Source: Halomicronema sp. CCY15110 (GTDB lineage: Bacteria; Cyanobacteriota; Cyanobacteriia; Phormidesmidales; Phormidesmidaceae). Taken from it: a DNA stretch of 42,544 nucleotides. The position numbers were made by a program, and so were the translations under genes. Below, one piece after another: positions 7,500 to 16,627 of this stretch. Under the pieces are notes generated by a model. That model worked only from the letters and a program-made list of their open reading frames with translations, did no database searches and was not told where the DNA came from. The DNA is taken from NCBI RefSeq assembly GCF_016888165.1, contig NZ_JACSWC010000289.1:1-42544 (forward strand). The letters run 5' to 3'. Position 1 is the stretch's first letter. Each line of letters opens with the position of its first letter.

Positions 7500-8633
7500 T
7501 TAATAATCGACGCCTCGCTTCAGATCGACCCCATTTTCCGCATAGTGCTTGTGGTTAAACACTTCGGAGTGGGTGCTGGCCAGGGCAAAATAAGCCGGAG
7601 GATTTTTGCAGCGTCCGGTAATAATCACCTCGGTATCGCGGGGTTTGCGCAACAGTGCCTGCACAATGGGCTCCTCGGGCAGCAGTTCCAGATCAACGGT
7701 GGGGTTCAACTCATCCAAAATGATGGTTTTGTAAAGGCCCGAAGCGATCGCGGTGCAAGCCAACTCCCAGCCGCGCTCGGCTTCCACATAGTCAATCTCT
7801 TGCTGCTGACCGCGCCAGACGATCGCATCCCGTCCACAGCGCTGGTGATCCACCAGGTTGGGATAGCTTTTGCGCAGGGCGGAGATCGCCGCATCTTCGG
7901 TATAGCCCTGCCCGCCCTTGAGCCACTGCATGATGAGCACCCGGTGCGACTGGTCTTGACTGATGCCCCGCCCAATCGCTTGCAGCGCCTTGCCCAAAGC
8001 ACTGGTGGATTTACCCTTGCCATCGCCGGTGTAAATTTCGACCCCTTCAATGCCCGGAAAATCCATGTTTTGCGAGCGCTGGGGCTTCATCTCGGAATGC
8101 AGATTGGCGATTTCCACCAGCGACGAGGGAGCCCCCCGTCCGGTCGCGATGACTTCCAGATGCTCGGGCTTATTTTTCAGCGATCGCACCACATCATCGA
8201 CCGACAACAGCCCTAAGTCGATCACTGGATTAATTTCATCCAGCACCACCACGGAATACAGCCCGGACGCGATCGCCCCCTTCGCCACATCCCACCCTCG
8301 CTGCGCTTCCAATCGGTCAAATTTCGTAATACCTTCTGGGCCAAAAAACTCCGCCCGCCCCGTGCGCACCTGATCAATCAAGTGGGGAAACCCGCGCTGT
8401 AGCGCCTCGATTGCCGCATCTTCGTCATAGGTGCGTCCCGGCCCTTTCAGAAAGCGCAGCAACAGCACCCGACTCTCCATAAAATTTTGAATGCCGAGCC
8501 CAATGGAGCGCAACACCACCCCTAGCGCCACCTGCGACTTGCCCTTGCCCTCACCGTCGTAGACGTGAATTTGGCCGGCCAAGCGCTCATTATGGAGCTG
8601 TGCAGTGCGAATTCCGATGCCAGTTCTGACCAT
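7500..8633 (-). CDS. tandem-domain CobO/BtuR-like P-loop ATPase (corrinoid adenosyltransferase family)
   Basis: A 377-residue protein made of two homologous halves. Each has a Walker A loop near its start: GEGKGKSQ at 27-34 and GDGKGKST at 203-210. Each half then has VLLLRFLKG / VLIMQWLKG, ERGW-type segments (EAQRGWDVAKGAIASGLY and EAERGWELACTAIASGLY) and a Walker B-like acidic strand (VVVLDEINP and IILDELNP). These are hallmarks of cob(I)yrinic acid a,c-diamide adenosyltransferase (CobA/CobO/BtuR), which transfers adenosyl from ATP to cob(I)alamin. Bacterial CobO is about 200 residues, so this is an internal duplication. I see no other cobalamin gene nearby, so the reaction is not certain. 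It is divergent from fraC. Confidence 0.8.
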   Translation of the reverse strand: MVRTGIGIRTAQLHNERLAGQIHVYDGEGKGKSQVALGVVLRSIGLGIQNFMESRVLLLRFLKGPGRTYDEDAAIEALQRGFPHLIDQVRTGRAEFFGPEGITKFDRLEAQRGWDVAKGAIASGLYSVVVLDEINPVIDLGLLSVDDVVRSLKNKPEHLEVIATGRGAPSSLVEIANLHSEMKPQRSQNMDFPGIEGVEIYTGDGKGKSTSALGKALQAIGRGISQDQSHRVLIMQWLKGGQGYTEDAAISALRKSYPNLVDHQRCGRDAIVWRGQQQEIDYVEAERGWELACTAIASGLYKTIILDELNPTVDLELLPEEPIVQALLRKPRDTEVIITGRCKNPPAYFALASTHSEVFNHKHYAENGVDLKRGVDY

Positions 8634-8770
8634 TTGTAATTGTTGGGCGTTAAGTTTTGAGCAGTACCGCCTAAAATTCTATCGAAACCTTTACCAACGA
8701 GATACCCTAGTTGCCTGTGTGCGTACGGCGGTATTGACCTTTCTAGTGCCCCTAACCAGCTAGCGATTGT

Positions 8771-9334
8771 ATGCCGTTTTCTTTGCTTGATAGTGCTGCG
8801 GTGTTGCCCCTGCGGGCAATTGTTTTTCAGTGTTTGCTGCTGCTGGTGGCGATCGCCCTCGAAGCCCAGGTGCTCCGCAAACAGTTGCAGTTAGGCTATC
8901 AACCTAGCATTCGCTATGCCGCCAGCCTTAATCTGTTGACCGTGGTCTTGGGGTGGATGGCCTTTTTTAGTGTGGAGTCGTTATTGCCAGACGATCTGCG
9001 CACGCAGTTGATTAGCTACGTGCTCTTTGGCAATTTTTACGTCAATGGACTATCCGGCAGCTTAGGTATCTTTATTGTGGTGGCCGGATTAGTCACGTTT
9101 TTCCTCACCTTTTGGCTCAAAGTTTTGGGACTAGAGGGGCTCACCTGGGCTTTAGGCAATCCCATTGTCCCCAAAGATACGAACAGTAACAAAAATCGTT
9201 ATCGTCATCGGCGATCGCCTCAGCAAACCACCAAGTCCCCCCATATCTTGGCGGTGCTGCAAGCCAATGCGTGGAGCTTTACGGCCATTTTGGTGCTCCT
9301 GATGCTGCGTTACGGAGTGACCCAGCGGCTATGA
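8771..9334 (+). CDS. fraC: FraC-like filament integrity protein
   Basis: A 187-residue membrane protein with three or four hydrophobic segments: about 12-30 (PLRAIVFQCLLLLVAIALE), 50-70 (LNLLTVVLGWMAFF), 95-120 (LGIFIVVAGLVTFFLTFWL) and 165-180. A basic Asn/Arg/Gln linker (SNKNRYRHRRSPQQ) lies before the last. The segment AIALEAQVLRKQLQLGYQPSIRYAASLNLL matches what I recall of FraC, a cyanobacterial protein needed for filament integrity and septal junctions. It overlaps the next gene by ATGA (9331-9334), as fraC-fraD do elsewhere. The fraE ABC-transporter gene of the classic operon is not next. Confidence 0.8.
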   Translation: MPFSLLDSAAVLPLRAIVFQCLLLLVAIALEAQVLRKQLQLGYQPSIRYAASLNLLTVVLGWMAFFSVESLLPDDLRTQLISYVLFGNFYVNGLSGSLGIFIVVAGLVTFFLTFWLKVLGLEGLTWALGNPIVPKDTNSNKNRYRHRRSPQQTTKSPHILAVLQANAWSFTAILVLLMLRYGVTQRL

Positions 9335-10323
9335 TCAAGCTCCTACAAGACCTCTGGACACGCATTTCGAGCTTTCTATTTCCGGCTGACTATTACGCCT
9401 GGCAAACCTTAATTTATCTAGGCATCTTTTCCTTCACGATGTCCTGGGTAGCACGGCTGACTATCGGTAAGGGGTTCACCGTCAACCTCATTGCGACTGG
9501 CGGTTGGCTGTTTTTCGCCCTCGGCATCGGCTGGTTTTTAGACGATTCGAAAGTGCGCTTTTTTGGCATTCCCGTCGCCCCTTGGGTGATGGGGGCGATC
9601 GCCTGCCTCTACGTCTTTGGCATCATGCCCTGGGGCACCTGGGAAGTGGGGCTAATGTCTTGGCCGTTGGTGTCCGTCGCCATCATTGCCATACCCTGCT
9701 TTCTGACCTGGGAACTCCAGCCCAAACTGCCCCCGCCCCCCGTACGCCAGCAACTCATTCTCCTGACCTTGCTAGCCCTGCTGTTTAGCAACTGGTTTCA
9801 GTTGTACTTTCGGCTACAAGCCTGGTTTGACGACTACCCCAGTTTGCTCGCCGACGATTTTGCCCACAGTGGCTTTGTCTTTCGGGCCTCAGAGCCCCCC
9901 GCCGAAAAAGCTCGCGGCATCGTGCTGCTCACCTCCGCCGAAACCGAAATCACGAAAGAACTCGACAACACCCCTTGGCCCTATGTTGAGCGCTGGCTCC
10001 TGGGACTGGACGAGCGCTTAGCCAATATTGAAAACAGCAATATCGTCTCTTTGACCTCGCCTCAAGAAAGCGACCTGTGGCAACTGCAAGCCAAACGCGA
10101 TGCCCTTGAAAACGGTAGCTATGTCCTCAATTTAATGGCGCTGTGGTCCGGCCCCGCTTCCACCCAAGACGGCTATTTTTTGACCAAAACCTGTGTGGTG
10201 CAACCGCACACCGTGGCCACCGCCAGCCCCGGCACGCCCCCAGGGGCACAGCCGCCCCCCATGGCCCGGGTGGAATGCGATCTGGCGACTCCCAAAACTC
10301 CTGGCCAACCGACCTTGCCCTAA
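9331..10323 (+). CDS. fraD: FraD-like septal junction membrane protein
   Basis: A 330-residue protein with five N-terminal transmembrane segments (about 22-42, 50-70, 80-100, 108-128 and 140-158) and a soluble C-terminal domain from about 165. This matches FraD, whose C-terminal region is periplasmic and plugs septal junctions in Nostoc. The soluble domain contains SPQESDLWQLQAKRD and ends in a Pro/Gly-rich tail (TASPGTPPGAQPPP). The start ATG at 9331 overlaps the fraC TGA, so translation is probably coupled. The pairing with fraC supports the call, but I could not align the C-terminal domain. Confidence 0.75.
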   Translation: MIKLLQDLWTRISSFLFPADYYAWQTLIYLGIFSFTMSWVARLTIGKGFTVNLIATGGWLFFALGIGWFLDDSKVRFFGIPVAPWVMGAIACLYVFGIMPWGTWEVGLMSWPLVSVAIIAIPCFLTWELQPKLPPPPVRQQLILLTLLALLFSNWFQLYFRLQAWFDDYPSLLADDFAHSGFVFRASEPPAEKARGIVLLTSAETEITKELDNTPWPYVERWLLGLDERLANIENSNIVSLTSPQESDLWQLQAKRDALENGSYVLNLMALWSGPASTQDGYFLTKTCVVQPHTVATASPGTPPGAQPPPMARVECDLATPKTPGQPTLP

Positions 10324-10340
10324 TGGCCCGACGGGCCTAA

Positions 10341-10952
10341 ATGACGACCCTTGTTATGCCCACAACGCTTGACCTCGATCCAATTCCCCTTTTGACGGCT
10401 GCTGCCCACGGCTTTCTGGCCCCACGGAGTCAGGCTCGGCCCGATGGCAAAACCCTGACTGCTGCTCTACTCATGGCGGAAAAAACGGCGAAGCAAACCC
10501 GCCAAAGTCTGTCACTAGAGTCCCTGTTGGGCACTTGGCGGCTGTGTTTTAGCGCGGGTAAAAAAGCCAAATTTCAGTCGGGCCAGCCGATGGGCAATGG
10601 ATTTTATGTGCCGCAGCTGGCGATCGCCCGCATCACCTTTGCCCACAGCGAAGCGAGTGAGGACTTACTCGTGATTAAGAATGAGCTACAGGTCGGCCCG
10701 CTGACGGTGCGCTTTACGGGGCCAGCCCGCTATCCCGGCAAGAAAAACCTTCTCGCCTTTGATTTCACCCACCTCCAGCTGCAATGCTTTGGCCTCACGA
10801 TTTACAGCGGCAAAGTCGGGAAGCGCGATGAGCAATCCTTTGCGGCGACCCCGATCGCGAAGTTACCGTTTTTTGCCTTTTTCGCCGCGACTGAAGACTA
10901 CATTGCAGCTCGGGGACGCGGCGGCGGCCTGGCCATTTGGGTGCGGGAGTGA
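10341..10952 (+). CDS. PAP/fibrillin-like plastid-lipid-associated protein
   Basis: A 203-residue protein without a signal peptide. The block SLLGTWRLCFSAGKK, followed by alternating strands (FYVPQLAIARITF, LQVGPLTVRFTGPARY) and a C-terminal GRGGGLAIWVRE, resembles the lipocalin-like PAP/fibrillin family. Cyanobacterial and plastid members bind thylakoid lipids and affect carotenoid or plastoglobule function. It starts 17 bases after fraD and is probably in the same transcript, which is the only context clue. The match is by motif impression, not by alignment, so the family call is moderate. A second possible start is ATG 10356 (Met6). Confidence 0.5.
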   Translation: MTTLVMPTTLDLDPIPLLTAAAHGFLAPRSQARPDGKTLTAALLMAEKTAKQTRQSLSLESLLGTWRLCFSAGKKAKFQSGQPMGNGFYVPQLAIARITFAHSEASEDLLVIKNELQVGPLTVRFTGPARYPGKKNLLAFDFTHLQLQCFGLTIYSGKVGKRDEQSFAATPIAKLPFFAFFAATEDYIAARGRGGGLAIWVRE

Positions 10953-11052
10953 AGAGGCATGGAACGGCGATCGCCCGCTTGTCCCATCAGAAATTCTCCG
11001 GATGCTTGATCAGCCGCCGTGAAATTCCATACCAGTAGTTACAGCACTGGGT

Positions 11053-12312
11053 ATGAAAGGGTTGCGTTATCTCGGACTGACGATACTGACGGCGATTTGG
11101 CTCGGGTTGAGTCAGGGAGCCCTCTGGGCGTTGCCGTTTGGCTATCCGTCCGATGGCGGCGGGCCGCCGTCGCCGCCGTCGATACCCGTAGCTCAGCAAG
11201 AACTGCGCGGCGTGTGGCTGACCAACATTGACAGTGCTGTGCTCTTTTCGCGCCAGTCAGTAGAACACGGGCTTCAGCAACTGGCCGACTATCATTTCAA
11301 TACGGTTTACCCCGTCGTCTGGAATTGGGGCTACACGCTGTATCCCAGTCAGGTCGCCGAGCGCGAAATTGGCTACGCTCAGGGGCTTTACCCCGATTTT
11401 GATGGTGTGGGCCGCAATGCAGCGTTGGAAGCCGCCCAGGGCGATCGCGACATGTTGCAAGAAGTGATCACCCTCGGTCATGAGCGCCATCTCACGGTGA
11501 TCCCCTGGTTCGAGTTCGGCTTCATGGCTCCAGCCATTTCGCCCTTGGCCCAACGCCATCCCGACTGGCTAACCCAGAAACGCGGGGCGTTGCCAGCGGC
11601 CCAATATTCTCAAGAAGGTGATCACAACCGGGTTTGGCTGAACCCATTTCATCCCCATGTGCAGCGCTTCATGCTGGAATTGTTGGGCGAACTGGCCGAG
11701 AACTATGACATTGACGGCATCCAATTTGACGATCACTTCAGCCTACCCGTGGAATTTGGCTACGACCCCTACACCGTGAGCCTCTATCAGCGCGAGCATG
11801 GGGGCAAGTCGCCCCCGACCAACTACAACGATCCCGACTGGGTGCGGTGGCGAGCCGACAAAATCACCGATTTCATGGATCTCATCTTTCGCACGATCAA
11901 AGCCCGACGCCCGCATGCAGTGATTTCAATCTCGCCCAATCCGGCCTATTTCGCCTATCACTACTCGCTGCAAGACTGGCCCCGGTGGCGCGACCTGGGC
12001 TACGTGGAAGAGTTGGTGGTGCAGGTTTATCGCGCCAGTCTCGACAGCTTTCGGCAAACCCTCCGCGATCGCACCCTCCACGATGCCAGTCGCCACGTCC
12101 CCACCGGCATCGGCATTCTCACTGGCTTACGCAACGCCCCCGTCCCCGCATCGCTGATTCGGCAACAGGTCCAAACGGCGCGATCAATGGGCTTTCGGGG
12201 GGTGTCGTTCTTCTTCTATGAATCCCTGTGGCAGGTCGCGCCAGGGGAGACATTAGGCGATCGCACCCAGGCGTTACAGCAGTTGTTCGCGCAGCCCCAA
12301 CCCCGCGCTTAG
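11053..12312 (+). CDS. GHL10-type (DUF187) glycoside hydrolase-like secreted protein
   Basis: A 419-residue protein with a signal peptide (about 1-26, [16 protein letters not shown]...) and a Pro/Gly linker ([11 protein letters not shown]). The catalytic-type domain has [14 protein letters not shown] (52-65), [28 protein letters not shown] and [12 protein letters not shown] (218-229), with Asp residues as candidate catalytic or binding acids. It continues with [15 protein letters not shown] and [11 protein letters not shown]. This matches the family of glycosidase-like proteins with a TIM-barrel fold (GHL10). The substrate is unknown; peptidoglycan or polysaccharide is plausible for a secreted member. 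It is codirectional with the HIT gene downstream. Confidence 0.85.
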   Translation: MKGLRYLGLTILTAIWLGLSQGALWALPFGYPSDGGGPPSPPSIPVAQQELRGVWLTNIDSAVLFSRQSVEHGLQQLADYHFNTVYPVVWNWGYTLYPSQVAEREIGYAQGLYPDFDGVGRNAALEAAQGDRDMLQEVITLGHERHLTVIPWFEFGFMAPAISPLAQRHPDWLTQKRGALPAAQYSQEGDHNRVWLNPFHPHVQRFMLELLGELAENYDIDGIQFDDHFSLPVEFGYDPYTVSLYQREHGGKSPPTNYNDPDWVRWRADKITDFMDLIFRTIKARRPHAVISISPNPAYFAYHYSLQDWPRWRDLGYVEELVVQVYRASLDSFRQTLRDRTLHDASRHVPTGIGILTGLRNAPVPASLIRQQVQTARSMGFRGVSFFFYESLWQVAPGETLGDRTQALQQLFAQPQPRA

Positions 12313-12382
12313 ATTTCAGTTGGGTAGAGGTCATTCGCCCGGTATGATGACGGGGATGATGGTTTTAGAGGCAATCGCCCCC

Positions 12383-12730
12383 ATGAGTGAAGACACGATT
12401 TTTGGCAAAATCATTCGCCGCGAGATTCCCGCCGACATCGTGTACGAAGATGACCTCTGCCTGGCGTTTCGCGACATTACCCCCCAAGCGCCCACCCATG
12501 TGCTGCTGATTCCCAAACAGCCGATTCCCAAGCTGTCTGATGTCACCAATGACGACAAAGCACTGCTGGGCCACATGATGGTGACCCTCAAGTCTCTGGC
12601 AGAGCAACTGGGCATTGCCGAAGACGGCTATCGTGTGGTGATTAACACGGGCACCGATGGCGGTCAAACCGTCTTTCATTTACACATGCATTTGTTGGGT
12701 GGGCGATCGCTACAGTGGCCACCCGGCTAA
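12383..12730 (+). CDS. HIT-family (HINT) nucleotide-binding protein
   Basis: A 115-residue cytosolic protein with the histidine triad HLHMH at 99-103. It has the preceding family blocks [39 protein letters not shown] and [21 protein letters not shown] proteins hydrolyse purine nucleotide phosphoramidates such as adenosine 5'-monophosphoramidate. The length and triad are complete. I chose ATG 12383 ([11 protein letters not shown]), which is the usual start; an in-frame ATG at 12344 lacks support. It lies about 270 bases before psbA. Confidence 0.93.
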   Translation: MSEDTIFGKIIRREIPADIVYEDDLCLAFRDITPQAPTHVLLIPKQPIPKLSDVTNDDKALLGHMMVTLKSLAEQLGIAEDGYRVVINTGTDGGQTVFHLHMHLLGGRSLQWPPG

Positions 12731-13002
12731 TCTGTCCCGGCCTGAACGTCCCCGCTACAACCCTTGAGCCCAGGGACGATCAGCGATCGGCCCCCTGTTG
12801 CCTGGCCAGATCGTCCACAGCGCCGAGCCAAGCGTAAACTCTTTCGCCAAAAGAATTACGGAGTGTTTCGCAACACAAAGAATCCTATCCGGGGTATTCA
12901 AATCTCCAAAAAGAATCTTTACGCTAATCAGCAGGTGGATAACTGTACTTAACAGGGGTTCATCTGTTCTTTTTTGTCGTATCTATACTGGCAATCATCA
13001 CT

Positions 13003-14061
13003 ATGACTACTACTTCTCAAGTCCGCCAAGCGGGCCTGTGGGAGCGCTACTGTCAGTGGGTCACCAGCACCGAAAATCGCCTCTATGTAGGTTGGTTCGG
13101 TACGCTGATGATTCCCACTTTGATCGTCGCTACCACTTGTTTCGTCATCGCATTTATCGCCGCTCCTCCTGTTGATATTGACGGCATCCGTGAGCCCGTG
13201 GCTGGCTCCTTGATGTACGGCAACAACATCATCTCCGGTGCGGTGGTGCCTTCTTCTAACGCGATCGGTCTGCACTTCTACCCCATCTGGGAAGCCGCTT
13301 CCCTCGATGAGTGGTTGTACAACGGTGGCCCTTATCAGCTCATCGTTTTTCACTTTTTGATTGGCTGCTTTGCGTATCTCGGTCGTCAGTGGGAACTGTC
13401 TTACCGCTTGGGCATGCGTCCTTGGATCTGCGTGGCCTACTCCGCGCCTTTGGCATCGGCCACTGCTGTGTTCTTGATCTATCCCTTGGGTCAGGGTTCC
13501 TTCTCTGACGGGATGCCTCTGGGCATCTCCGGTACGTTCAACTTCATGATCGTATTCCAGGCTGAGCACAACATTCTGATGCACCCCTTCCACATGTTGG
13601 GGGTCGCAGCCGTGTTCGGCGGCAGCTTGTTCTCCGCGATGCACGGTTCCTTGGTGACTTCCTCCTTGGTCCGTGAGACGACTGAGAGCGAATCCCAGAA
13701 CTATGGCTACAAGTTCGGTCAGGAAGAAGAGACCTACAACATCGTGGCCGCCCACGGCTACTTCGGTCGGTTGATCTTCCAATACGCGAGCTTCAACAAC
13801 TCTCGTTCCTTGCACTTCTTCTTGGGTGCCTGGCCGGTGATCGGTATCTGGTTCACCGCTTTGGGCATCAGCACCATGGCGTTTAACCTGAATGGGTTCA
13901 ACTTCAACCAGTCGGTGTTGGATTCTCAAGGTCGGGTGATTGCGACTTGGGCCGACATCATCAACCGGGCCAACCTGGGTATGGAAGTGATGCACGAGCG
14001 CAATGCTCACAACTTCCCCCTCGATTTGGCGACGACTGAAGCTCCCGAAATCATCGGTTAA
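13003..14061 (+). CDS. psbA: photosystem II D1 protein, with shortened C-terminal extension
   Basis: D1 binds P680, pheophytin, QB and the Mn4CaO5 cluster. The 352-residue product is one residue shorter than standard at the N-terminus, so standard numbering is one higher. All functional residues are present: Tyr161, Asp170, Glu189/His190, His198, His215, Ser264, His272, His332/Glu333, Asp342 and Ala344. Gln130 is present. Gly80, Phe158 and Thr286 are the normal forms, so this is neither a rogue D1 nor a ChlF. The extension after Ala344 is only nine residues (TTEAPEIIG) instead of about 16, and [12 protein letters not shown] differs from the usual LIGIFCYMGRQW. The start is in a weak context without a clear Shine-Dalgarno site. 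A possible -35 (TTTACG) lies at 12918-12923, but no strong -10 follows. Confidence 0.97.
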   Translation: MTTTSQVRQAGLWERYCQWVTSTENRLYVGWFGTLMIPTLIVATTCFVIAFIAAPPVDIDGIREPVAGSLMYGNNIISGAVVPSSNAIGLHFYPIWEAASLDEWLYNGGPYQLIVFHFLIGCFAYLGRQWELSYRLGMRPWICVAYSAPLASATAVFLIYPLGQGSFSDGMPLGISGTFNFMIVFQAEHNILMHPFHMLGVAAVFGGSLFSAMHGSLVTSSLVRETTESESQNYGYKFGQEEETYNIVAAHGYFGRLIFQYASFNNSRSLHFFLGAWPVIGIWFTALGISTMAFNLNGFNFNQSVLDSQGRVIATWADIINRANLGMEVMHERNAHNFPLDLATTEAPEIIG

Positions 14062-14097
14062 GCTTCTCTCGCTAGCCCAGCTCGTTTGAGCCTAGTC

Positions 14098-14135
14098 AAA
14101 ACAGCGTCTCTCGCTCAGGGAGACGCTGTTTTGTT
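14098..14135 (+). terminator. intrinsic terminator of psbA
   Basis: AAAACAGCGTCTC (14098-14110) and GAGACGCTGTTTT (14120-14132) form a perfect 13-bp stem with a 9-base loop. The stem ends in T residues and is followed by GTTGTG. It lies 36 bases after the psbA stop and fits a strong factor-independent terminator. Confidence 0.85.
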
Positions 14136-14293
14136 GTGTGGGCGCAGCAGCTATCAGCGGCAACAAAGTGATGGCTGGTTTGGCAGTTTTGGAGGCTTAC
14201 CTTACCGTAGGTTGTGATGCTTAGGGCGCGTCATCACTTAATTCCAGAAACCTTTCGGAATTGACATGACCGCGCTCGCACTCCTAAAACCAA

Positions 14294-15187
14294 CTAGGGC
14301 CGCAGGGTTAACTGCCGCCCGATCGCAAACCGCAGCATTTTCCCAGGAGTTGTAGACTCGGCTAGCACAGGCCGCCGCAGATACTTGCCCAGCAATAACC
14401 GACCGATGCCTTTCGTGCGGGCCTTGAGCCGTGAAAAGAGCACATGCAGGGCTGGATGGGACTGTGTTGCAGTGTAAACCGGGTTGAAGGCCAATTTGCG
14501 GTATAAAACATCAGCGCGGTGTGCCGGACTCAAACCAGCTTTTTTATGCTCAGGGTTGGGCTTGCCGCCATGTTCGCCGTAATTGCGCCAGGGCACGTAG
14601 CCATTGAGGCCGCGACGACGCAAAAATTCTTCAACATTACTGTCCCAGGTGGAGTATTGAGTCGGGCCGGGATGCTCAGTAATTTGATCAACCAATTGAA
14701 TCAGGTGTTGGGCTCCGGCTGGGGTCAAAATGTAGGCCACCATCGAGGTCGAAAAGCCGATCGCGTGATTGGTCGAGGAAACGTTATAAATTTGGGGAGC
14801 GCAAGTATAGAGCCATGCAATGCCGACGTTGTCGAGCGACGGATCGTAGGGCAGGGGCAAAGTTGATAGATTGCGAACGGGCACAAAATCAGCTTCGCAA
14901 ATCAGGATGGGCTGCTGAGCGCTGACCACCTGTTGCCAGGCGCTGAGATGATTGAGCAAGCAAAGGTAGCTAGGCGAGTATTGACTGTACTCGGCCTGAT
15001 GGGTTTGCCGGATAACCTGGCAGTCGAACCCTTGTTCGGTAAGGTAGGTCTCTAGCTGCTGGGTGTCTTCTTTGTAGGCCAGGATGATGCTTTGGGAGAT
15101 CGCGTCTTTGATCGAGGACATGTTCTTCGTCAAGATTTTGGGTGAGGCTAAATCCGGTGGCAGTTCAGCGTCCCGATCCCAGACCAT
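14294..15187 (-). CDS. glycosyltransferase family 25-like protein
   Basis: A 297-residue cytosolic protein. The core has SIILAYKEDTQQLETYLTEQGFDCQVIRQTH, YLCLLNHLSAWQQVV and PILICEADFVPVRN; the EAD block resembles the acidic motif of LPS-type GT25 enzymes. It continues with SMVAYILTPAGAQHLIQLVDQITEHPGPTQYSTWDSNVEEFLRR, a typical GT25 sequence of helix, P-x-T and aspartate. The C-terminus is basic (SRLKARTKGIGRLLLGKYLRR). It probably adds a sugar to a surface glycan. The start is ambiguous: ATG 15187 or ATG 15121 (MSSIKDAISQ). Neither has a strong ribosome-binding site. It is a single gene. Confidence 0.7.
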   Translation of the reverse strand: MVWDRDAELPPDLASPKILTKNMSSIKDAISQSIILAYKEDTQQLETYLTEQGFDCQVIRQTHQAEYSQYSPSYLCLLNHLSAWQQVVSAQQPILICEADFVPVRNLSTLPLPYDPSLDNVGIAWLYTCAPQIYNVSSTNHAIGFSTSMVAYILTPAGAQHLIQLVDQITEHPGPTQYSTWDSNVEEFLRRRGLNGYVPWRNYGEHGGKPNPEHKKAGLSPAHRADVLYRKLAFNPVYTATQSHPALHVLFSRLKARTKGIGRLLLGKYLRRPVLAESTTPGKMLRFAIGRQLTLRP

Positions 15188-15559
15188 CGCAATTTTTCAT
15201 CACGGCAGGTGGTTGAGACAAGGACGACGATTCGGCCATTTCAGCTTGTAATCGCAAGAAACAATAGTCGATGTAGCTAATATTTTGTCAGTGTGTGTTT
15301 CGGGGGTTATCTAAATGTCTATTTGTCAACATCTGATTCCTATCGGGCAGAAACGCGGCTGTTGACAAGTGCAGAATGTATGACACTTACAAGTCCTAAT
15401 TTTTAGTCCTGGCACAGCCCTAGCGTTATCGCCTAGGGTTAATATGCCCAGCAATCCTGGTTCAGTTGACTTTTGGGCGGTGTGTCAAGGTCTCCCAATC
15501 AGCCTTGTCAGGTACTTTTGCAAAAGACACCCCCCGCCGTTGGCAGAACAGTGACGGCA
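15188..15559. other. 372-bp intergenic region
   Basis: Lies between the minus-strand glycosyltransferase gene and the minus-strand amidohydrolase gene. The left part is AT-rich and should hold the glycosyltransferase promoter. I see no long hairpin, tRNA or credible ORF. Confidence 0.45.
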
Positions 15560-16627
15560 TTAAGCTGGTGCCGATCGCCGACTAATCACCGCGATGGGGC
15601 CGCCCCCCGGGGGGCCTTGATGTTCGCTGCCACCGGAAACGTAAATCATCGGGTCTTGCACGGCTGCGGCGATCGCGGCCCCGACGACGGCTCTGGCCAT
15701 GCGGGTATGGTTGATGTCTGAGTCATCCAGCATGGTGTGACGGCAGCCCAAAATTTGTCCCGACGGGTCGGCCTCTGCTTTGGCAAAGATATTGACGATG
15801 CGATCGCGATCCTCCTCGCACCCGGCACTGGCGATCGCCCGCTGCACTGCCGCTACATCCAGCGCGTGCGCCATCACACTGTGACCGATCACGTAGTCAC
15901 TGTGGGAATTGGGCGCATTGCCCAACACTAAAATTTCGCAGTTCTGCAACTCGACCCCAGCCGACGTGGAAGCCACCGACGAATAAAGCGCATAGTTGTG
16001 GCAGATGTCCGCTGCGGTGAGATCCGCCAGCATAATTTCGCCCAGCGCGACGGCAACACCTAAAGCCGCCGCTCCCCGGGAGTAGGCCATTGATTTATAG
16101 CTGTCTTGGGTGATTACGGCCTCGCCTTGGCTCTGGCGCGAGGCCGTGATCAAAGGGCATTTAATCTGCACGAAGTGAACGTCCTGAGGCGTCAGGTGAG
16201 CGGCCGCGATCGCGGCGGTCACGCCCTCAGCCACGACTTTCACCATCGCCAGCGTTCCGATCTCCTCCACTGCAAAATCTCGCGTGTGGTGAACGCCCAG
16301 CGCCAACCCAGCATGAGTCGGCCCTGTCAGGCCCTCGGTTTGGCGGGTAAAGACGGTCATGTGGGGACTCAACACGCCCTCGGTGCCCCCCGACATGACG
16401 AAGACAATTTGCGCCGTGCGTTCTTCTCCAATGCGCGGGCGCAGGTAATGTTGGAGGGTCGCTACGGCGAACCCGCGCGTGAAGTCATTGACGCAGCCAT
16501 TGCCCTCGGTTTTGCCCAGGATGGCAACGATGGTCTGAGGATCGAGCTGTTGGCTTTCGATCAGGTGGTGCAAGCCACTCAAGTCATCGGGACGGCTTTG
16601 GGGAATTTTGAAGACACCTACTTTCAT
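15560..16627 (-). CDS. ring-opening amidohydrolase (cyanuric acid amidohydrolase/barbiturase family)
   Basis: A 355-residue enzyme of three homologous domains, each with a Lys-Ser pair. These are LGKTEGNG (Lys39) with VMSGGTEG (Ser79), IKCPLI (Lys156) with [10 protein letters not shown] (Ser183), and [10 protein letters not shown] (Lys283) with [15 protein letters not shown] (Ser331). [11 protein letters not shown] (296-306) is also diagnostic. These residues form the catalytic and metal-binding site of AtzD/barbiturase enzymes, which hydrolyse cyanuric acid or barbituric acid by ring opening. I cannot tell the substrate. It overlaps the upstream RraA-like gene by ATGA, so they form an operon, and there is no other visible triazine or pyrimidine catabolic gene in the window. 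Confidence 0.9.
   Translation of the reverse strand: MKVGVFKIPQSRPDDLSGLHHLIESQQLDPQTIVAILGKTEGNGCVNDFTRGFAVATLQHYLRPRIGEERTAQIVFVMSGGTEGVLSPHMTVFTRQTEGLTGPTHAGLALGVHHTRDFAVEEIGTLAMVKVVAEGVTAAIAAAHLTPQDVHFVQIKCPLITASRQSQGEAVITQDSYKSMAYSRGAAALGVAVALGEIMLADLTAADICHNYALYSSVASTSAGVELQNCEILVLGNAPNSHSDYVIGHSVMAHALDVAAVQRAIASAGCEEDRDRIVNIFAKAEADPSGQILGCRHTMLDDSDINHTRMARAVVGAAIAAAVQDPMIYVSGGSEHQGPPGGGPIAVISRRSAPA

Noticed and set aside
12981-12990. TATACT at 12984-12989 as the psbA -10 box
   Set aside because: It would place the transcription start only about 7 bases before the start codon, which is not compatible with a normal leader.
12949-14010. A 353-codon minus-strand ORF opposite psbA
   Set aside because: It lies almost wholly opposite the psbA coding frame and has no recognisable domain. 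Long antisense frames arise from the codon use of highly conserved genes.
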